Shown: positions 32,257-36,285 of the stretch, one piece after another
Layout: each line of letters begins with the position of its first letter
Numbering within the stretch: the first letter of the stretch is position 1
From: Secundilactobacillus malefermentans DSM 5705 = KCTC 3548
Lineage (GTDB): Bacteria > Bacillota > Bacilli > Lactobacillales > Lactobacillaceae
Assembly (NCBI RefSeq): GCF_001436395.1
Contig: NZ_AZGJ01000019.1
Span: forward strand, 1-36,285
Direction of reading: 5' to 3'
DNA: 36,285 nucleotides
Notes under the pieces: generated by a model
The model's database searches: none
Told to the model about the DNA's origin: nothing
What the model saw: the letters and a program-made list of their open reading frames with translations, nothing else
Made by a program: the position numbers and the translations under genes

Positions 32257-35058
32257 ATGCATGTAAAAGATACTTTAAATCTTGGAAAAACCAAGTTTAA
32301 GATGCGTGGCAATTTGCCCGTGAAGGAAGTAGAGCGTCAAAAGGCGTGGGAAGATAATAACGTCTATCAATTGAGACAAAAAATTAATGAGGGAAAGCCA
32401 ACCTTTATTCTTCATGATGGCCCTCCATATGCAAATGGCGATATCCATATGGGTCATGCCTTAAACAAGATTTCAAAAGACTTTATTGTTCGTTATAAGT
32501 CGATGAGTGGCTACCGAGCACCATACGTTCCTGGCTGGGATACTCATGGACTACCCATTGAGCAACAATTAACTAAAATGGGTTACGACCGTAAAAAAAT
32601 GTCGACTACTGAATTCCGTCAACTTTGCCGAAAGTATGCGTTGGAACAAGTAGACCGTCAACGTGAAGAGTTTAAGCGGCTTGGTGTTGCCGGCGAATGG
32701 GACAATCCTTATTTGACATTAAAGCCAGAATTTGAAGCACAAGAAATTCGAGTATTTGGCGAAATGGCAAAGAAAGGTTTAATTTACAAGGGAAAGAAAC
32801 CCGTTTTCTGGTCATGGTCTTCTGAATCAGCAATGGCTGAGGCTGAAGTGGAGTATCACGATGTAACTTCACCTTCTGCTTTTTATGGCGAAAAAGTTGT
32901 TGACGGTAAAGGAATCCTTGATAACGAGGTGACTTACTTAGTCGTTTGGACGACGACCCCTTGGACAATTCCCGCTTCAGAAGGAATTACAGTTGATGCT
33001 AATTTTGATTATTCCGTTGTTAAACATGATGAAGATGAACGTCAATTCGTGATTGCAACTGAATTGGTTTCAGAGGCAGCTGAAAAATTTGGCTGGAAGG
33101 ACATTCAAACAGTCAAAACGTTGAAGGGATCTCAGTTAGATCGAGTTCTCTGTCAACATCCATTTTACCCAGAACGTAAGTTAGTCACGATGTTAGGTAA
33201 TTTTGTGACGCTTGAAGCAGGAACTGGCCTTGTGCACACTGCTCCAGGATTTGGTATGGATGACTGGCAAGTTGGAATGAAGTATGGTCTAGATGTCCTT
33301 GTTCCAGTGGATGATAAAGGATTCATGACCGCAGAAGCCGGTAAAGATTTTGAAGGGGTCTTCTACGATGATGCTAATCAGATTGCACTAGATAAGCTCA
33401 AAGAACAAAATTTATTACTTGACTATATGCCATATGAACATAGTTACCCATTTGATTGGCGGACAAAGAAGCCAGTTATTTTCCGAGCTACACCTCAATG
33501 GTTTGCATCAGTTGATAAAATCAAGGATGAAATTCTTGGCGCTATCGATGATGTTGAATTCTTCCCAGGTTGGGGGAAACGTCGCCTTTATAACATGATT
33601 AAAGATCGTGGCGACTGGGTTATTTCTCGACAACGGGTTTGGGGCGTTCCGCTTCCAATTTTTTATGGCGAAGATGGGGAGGCTATTATCACCCCAGAAA
33701 CAATTAATCATGTAGCTGACTTATTTGAGCAATATGGATCAGATGTTTGGTTTGATAGAGAGGCAAAGGATCTACTCCCTGATAACTTTAAATCTGATCA
33801 TTCACCAAATGGAAAGTTCACTAAAGAAACCGATATTATGGATGTTTGGTTTGACTCAGGTTCATCTCATCAAGGTGTTCTTGCCGAACGAGATAATTTA
33901 GATTATCCAGCAGACCTATACCTTGAAGGATCAGACCAATACCGAGGCTGGTTTAACTCAAGTTTGATTACGAGTGTCGCCTTTTCAGGTAAAGCGCCTT
34001 ATAAGAAGCTTCTTTCTCAAGGATTTACTTTAGATAGTCAGGGTCATAAAATGAGTAAATCACTTGGAAATACCATTGCACCAGCAGAAGTTATCAAACG
34101 AATGGGTGCAGAGATTATTCGCCTATGGGTTTCTTCTGTTGATTCATCTGCGGACGTTCGAGTATCGATGGATGCATTTGCAAAAATTTCGGATTCATAT
34201 AAAAAGCTCCGAAACACGCTGCGTTATTTGCTCGCAAATACGTCGGACTTTGATCCAAAAACAAATGCTGTCGCAGACGATGATTTGGAATCTGCAGACA
34301 AATTTATGCTGATTAAGCTGAATGATTTTATTTCAGAAGTTGAGGCTGATTACGAGAAATTTGATTTCCTAAACATTTATAAGAAGCTGATGAACTTTGT
34401 GATTACTGACCTATCTGCATTTTACTTAGATTTTGCAAAAGATCTTTTGTATATTGATTCAGTGGACAGCCAGACTCGACGCTCAATGCAAACAGTCTTT
34501 TATAAAGTGCTTGTTTCCTTAGTCAAATTGTTAACCCCAATTCTGCCGCATACGACTGAAGAAATTTGGGAATTCTTGGATGAGTCTGAAGCGTTCGTTC
34601 AACTTTCTGAAATGCCTGAGCCTACTCATTTGTCTAACGAAGAAACCGTTAAGTCAAATTGGGAACAATTTATGAAATTGCGTGGTCACGTGCTTAAGGT
34701 GTTAGAAGAGGCACGAGATCAAAAACTCATTGGTAAGTCACTAGATGCTAGCTTGACGATTTACGCCAGTGAAGGTACTAAGAGATTATTTGACGAGTTG
34801 GATACAGATGTCCGTCAAATATTGATGGTTTCTGAACTGAACGTGAAGAATCTTGATGAAGCGCCAGCTGATGCTGAAAACTTCAACAATGAAATTTCGT
34901 TAACTGTTAAGCCGGCTCCAGGTGACGTTTGTGACCGTTGTCGATTAACTAAAACGGATGTTGGACAGGATCCAGATTACCCACATTTCTGTGAACGATG
35001 TGCGGCAATAGTCAGAGCTGATTTTCCAGAAACTGCAAAAGACGGATTCGAAGAATAA
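32257..35058 (+). CDS. ileS: Isoleucyl-tRNA synthetase
   Basis: A 933-residue class I synthetase that charges tRNA-Ile. The HIGH-type motif is in [16 protein letters not shown] near 54-69, and the KMSKS motif is in HKMSKSLGN near 595. The CP1 editing domain lies between about 190 and 390 (TTTPWTIP). The C-terminal anticodon-binding part ends in a zinc finger (CDRCRLTK...CERCAA) near 890-915. This is the bacterial ileS1 type. The ATG follows GAGGAGG. It is controlled by the T-box leader just upstream and ends at a strong terminator. Confidence 0.97.
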   Translation: MHVKDTLNLGKTKFKMRGNLPVKEVERQKAWEDNNVYQLRQKINEGKPTFILHDGPPYANGDIHMGHALNKISKDFIVRYKSMSGYRAPYVPGWDTHGLPIEQQLTKMGYDRKKMSTTEFRQLCRKYALEQVDRQREEFKRLGVAGEWDNPYLTLKPEFEAQEIRVFGEMAKKGLIYKGKKPVFWSWSSESAMAEAEVEYHDVTSPSAFYGEKVVDGKGILDNEVTYLVVWTTTPWTIPASEGITVDANFDYSVVKHDEDERQFVIATELVSEAAEKFGWKDIQTVKTLKGSQLDRVLCQHPFYPERKLVTMLGNFVTLEAGTGLVHTAPGFGMDDWQVGMKYGLDVLVPVDDKGFMTAEAGKDFEGVFYDDANQIALDKLKEQNLLLDYMPYEHSYPFDWRTKKPVIFRATPQWFASVDKIKDEILGAIDDVEFFPGWGKRRLYNMIKDRGDWVISRQRVWGVPLPIFYGEDGEAIITPETINHVADLFEQYGSDVWFDREAKDLLPDNFKSDHSPNGKFTKETDIMDVWFDSGSSHQGVLAERDNLDYPADLYLEGSDQYRGWFNSSLITSVAFSGKAPYKKLLSQGFTLDSQGHKMSKSLGNTIAPAEVIKRMGAEIIRLWVSSVDSSADVRVSMDAFAKISDSYKKLRNTLRYLLANTSDFDPKTNAVADDDLESADKFMLIKLNDFISEVEADYEKFDFLNIYKKLMNFVITDLSAFYLDFAKDLLYIDSVDSQTRRSMQTVFYKVLVSLVKLLTPILPHTTEEIWEFLDESEAFVQLSEMPEPTHLSNEETVKSNWEQFMKLRGHVLKVLEEARDQKLIGKSLDASLTIYASEGTKRLFDELDTDVRQILMVSELNVKNLDEAPADAENFNNEISLTVKPAPGDVCDRCRLTKTDVGQDPDYPHFCERCAAIVRADFPETAKDGFEE

Positions 35059-35073
35059 AAATGCCTAATAATT

Positions 35074-35112
35074 GGACTCAAGACATGGATTTCTTTGTCT
35101 TGAGTCCTTTTT
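35074..35112 (+). terminator. Terminator after ileS
   Basis: A 12-bp stem, GGACTCAAGACA (35074-35085) with TGTCTTGAGTCC (35096-35107), a 10-base loop, then TTTTT. Confidence 0.9.
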
Positions 35113-35149
35113 CGTGACATAATGAATCAAAGATAAAGGAGTGAAGGAC

Positions 35150-35359
35150 ATGATTACAGGAGTTGTTAAAAGTTATAATGCCCAAACTGGGTTTGGCTTC
35201 ATTTCAATCCCCGGAAATGACAGTCTATTTGTCCACTACACAGCGATTGAGGGAAGTGGCTACCGAGAGATTAAAGCGGGACAACACGTCAGTTGCGTCG
35301 TCGTAGATGGCCTTAAGGGACCACAAGCTGCTAAGGTGACCATCATAGACGAGAATTAG
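35150..35359 (+). CDS. Divergent cold-shock-domain protein
   Basis: A 69-residue single OB-fold protein. The RNP1-like motif is in TGFGFIS and RNP2-like in LFVHYTAIEG; the KGPQAAKV closing strand matches Csp proteins. The usual KWFN near residue 8 is KSYN here, so the nucleic-acid-stacking Trp is lost. The ATG at 35150 follows AAAGGAG; a GTG at 35141 would sit too near it. It may bind RNA or DNA weakly. It stands alone after the ileS terminator and before the Nudix gene. Family confident; RNA chaperone role is by analogy. Confidence 0.88.
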   Translation: MITGVVKSYNAQTGFGFISIPGNDSLFVHYTAIEGSGYREIKAGQHVSCVVVDGLKGPQAAKVTIIDEN

Positions 35360-35369
35360 GACACCTAAA

Positions 35370-35398
35370 TTGCAAAGAAATGGGAATACCGTTACACT
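35370..35398 (+). promoter_or_regulatory. Promoter of the Nudix gene
   Basis: TTGCAA at 35370-35375 and TACACT at 35393-35398 are 17 bases apart, with the ATG 33 bases downstream. Confidence 0.55.
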
Positions 35399-35431
35399 AA
35401 TATTACTAAGAATTTGAAGTGGAGAGTCAAA

Positions 35432-35977
35432 ATGAATTTAGAAGAAAAAGTAATTGGAAATAAACCAATATACGATGGTGCAATTATTAATGTTGAAAAA
35501 CAAACGGTCCTCTTACCTAATGGTGAAAAAGGATTTCGAGAAGTTGTTCATCATTCAGGGGCCGTTGGTGTTCTAGCAATCACAGACGATAATAAAATTA
35601 TTTTGGTCAGGCAGTGGCGCGCACCAATCAGCAAGGAAACGCTGGAGATTCCTGCTGGAAAACTTGATGAACGAGATAATAATGATGCTGAACATGCTAC
35701 CATTCGTGAGCTGAATGAAGAAATTAGGGTGAAACCTGGTAACTTGAAGTTGATTACGCATTTTTATTCCTCTGTTGGTTTTTCAGATGAAAAAATGATG
35801 CTATATTGGGCTTCAAATCTGACACCCGTTTCAAATGAACTTCCTAGAGATGATGGCGAAATCTTAAAGTTGGAATCTTACTCATTGGATGAGGCGCAAG
35901 ACCTTATCAAACAAGGTAAGATTGAAGATGCTAAAACGATTATGGCAATTTGGTACTTTGCATTGTCACAAAAGTAG
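35432..35977 (+). CDS. nudF: Nudix hydrolase, ADP-ribose pyrophosphatase type
   Basis: A 181-residue Nudix enzyme of the NudF/ADPR pyrophosphatase branch, predicted to hydrolyse ADP-ribose to AMP and ribose-5-phosphate. Family strings are VGVLAITDDNKIILVRQWRAP near 48-68, EIPAGKLDERD near 74-84 and the Nudix core RELNEE near 93-98 (metal-binding Glu pair). FYSSVGFSDEKMMLYWASNL near 112-131 is typical of ADPRases. The box carries a two-residue insertion and lacks its terminal Gly (EEIRV). The ATG has TGGAGAG upstream; TTG 35414 is unlikely. The next gene starts 10 bases later and is probably co-transcribed. Confidence 0.88.
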   Translation: MNLEEKVIGNKPIYDGAIINVEKQTVLLPNGEKGFREVVHHSGAVGVLAITDDNKIILVRQWRAPISKETLEIPAGKLDERDNNDAEHATIRELNEEIRVKPGNLKLITHFYSSVGFSDEKMMLYWASNLTPVSNELPRDDGEILKLESYSLDEAQDLIKQGKIEDAKTIMAIWYFALSQK

Positions 35978-35986
35978 GTGAAGGTG

Positions 35987-36285
35987 TTGGCTGAACAACA
36001 TGATGATAAATCTGGTTTAACGAGGGCTCAGTACCGAAAACAACAAGAAAAAGAAAGTGAAAGTTTTCAAGAACGAGATCGAAAGAGAATTCAAGTCGAA
36101 AAAGAATATGCGAGAACGCATCGAGATGACCCTACTAGTGAATCATTTCGTGCCCATCAGGAACTGACTGAAACGAAAGTGGCAAGGCTCAAGCATCGAC
36201 TAAATTGGCTGATATTCTATTTAATTCTTGGAATTATCATAGTTTTTTTAATTTTATTTTTTGCCTCAATTGTCAAATCAAGTGC
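35987..36285 (+). CDS. Single-pass membrane protein, truncated at window edge
   Basis: At least 99 residues are visible, open to the end of the window. The N-terminal 70 residues are very polar and charged (EKESESFQERDRKRIQVEKEYARTH), with helical, possibly coiled-coil character. A hydrophobic helix follows at about 78-96 (WLIFYLILGIIIVFLILFF). Starting TTG at 35987 has AGGTGAAGG upstream; GTG 35984 is an alternative. I do not recognise the family. Position after a NudF-type gene fits lactobacillus clusters that continue into an S-adenosylhomocysteine nucleosidase, but that gene is not in view. Confidence 0.7.
   Translation, partial: MAEQHDDKSGLTRAQYRKQQEKESESFQERDRKRIQVEKEYARTHRDDPTSESFRAHQELTETKVARLKHRLNWLIFYLILGIIIVFLILFFASIVKSS

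Noticed and set aside
1..36285. CRISPR arrays, insertion sequences, prophage, toxin-antitoxin or defence genes
   Set aside because: None seen. No spaced direct repeats, transposase motifs or phage genes; the window is core genome.

Overview
The window looks like a chromosomal stretch from a low-GC Gram-positive bacterium of the family Lactobacillaceae. The genus cannot be fixed from sequence alone. The reasons are the low-GC codon use, strong AGGAGG-type ribosome binding sites with frequent TTG starts, a T-box leader on ileS, PASTA domains on the division transpeptidase, the DUF4044/DUF3397 pair just before mraZ, and gene order matching known lactobacilli. I see no insertion sequence, prophage, CRISPR array, tRNA or rRNA.

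Layout. (1) 77-2593: a copper operon, the CopY-type repressor and a CPH-type CopB P-type ATPase, behind a perfect cop box. (2) 2605-3967: a divergent pair, a TRAP/HmoB-like ABM-domain protein and a metallo-beta-lactamase-fold hydrolase. (3) 4087-11607: a conserved Firmicute neighbourhood, spx, mecA, coiA, pepF, spxH (opposite strand), relQ, nadK and an RluD-type pseudouridine synthase. It holds the redox/stress regulator Spx, two Clp adaptors (MecA, and an SpxH that has lost one active-site cysteine), a (p)ppGpp synthetase and NAD kinase. (4) 11633-15154: a CutC-like gene, an AI-2E-family membrane protein, an RlmA-type rRNA methyltransferase, then a structured leader ending in a terminator before trmL. 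(5) 15179-18286: the FtsK/SpoIIIE translocase, a 42-residue DUF4044 membrane peptide (opposite strand) and a DUF3397 membrane protein. (6) 18492-31931: the division and cell wall (dcw) cluster, all on the plus strand: mraZ, rsmH, ftsL, pbp2b, mraY, murD, murG, divIB, ftsA, ftsZ, sepF, yggT, ylmH, divIVA. (7) 31970-35058: an isoleucine T-box leader and ileS. (8) 35150-end: a divergent cold-shock-domain protein, a Nudix ADP-ribose pyrophosphatase and the start of a one-TM protein cut by the window edge.

How the genes work together. The dcw genes make lipid II (MurD, MraY, MurG), build the Z-ring and its membrane tethers (FtsZ, FtsA, SepF), assemble the septal synthase (FtsL, DivIB, PBP2b) and organise the poles (DivIVA). 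FtsK, just upstream, clears DNA from the septum. Two likely promoters, before mraZ and before ftsA, share the same extended -10 string.

Most of the window is orthodox. I found no convincing evidence of a wholly new system. The observations most worth checking are: yggT has no ATG, GTG or TTG start and appears to initiate at ATC; the leader before trmL has a promoter on each side of its terminator; SpxH has GxxC in place of CxxC; there is an unexplained 13-bp hairpin between the T-box terminator and ileS; MraZ-box-like repeats precede mraZ; and a near-consensus cre site sits before pepF.
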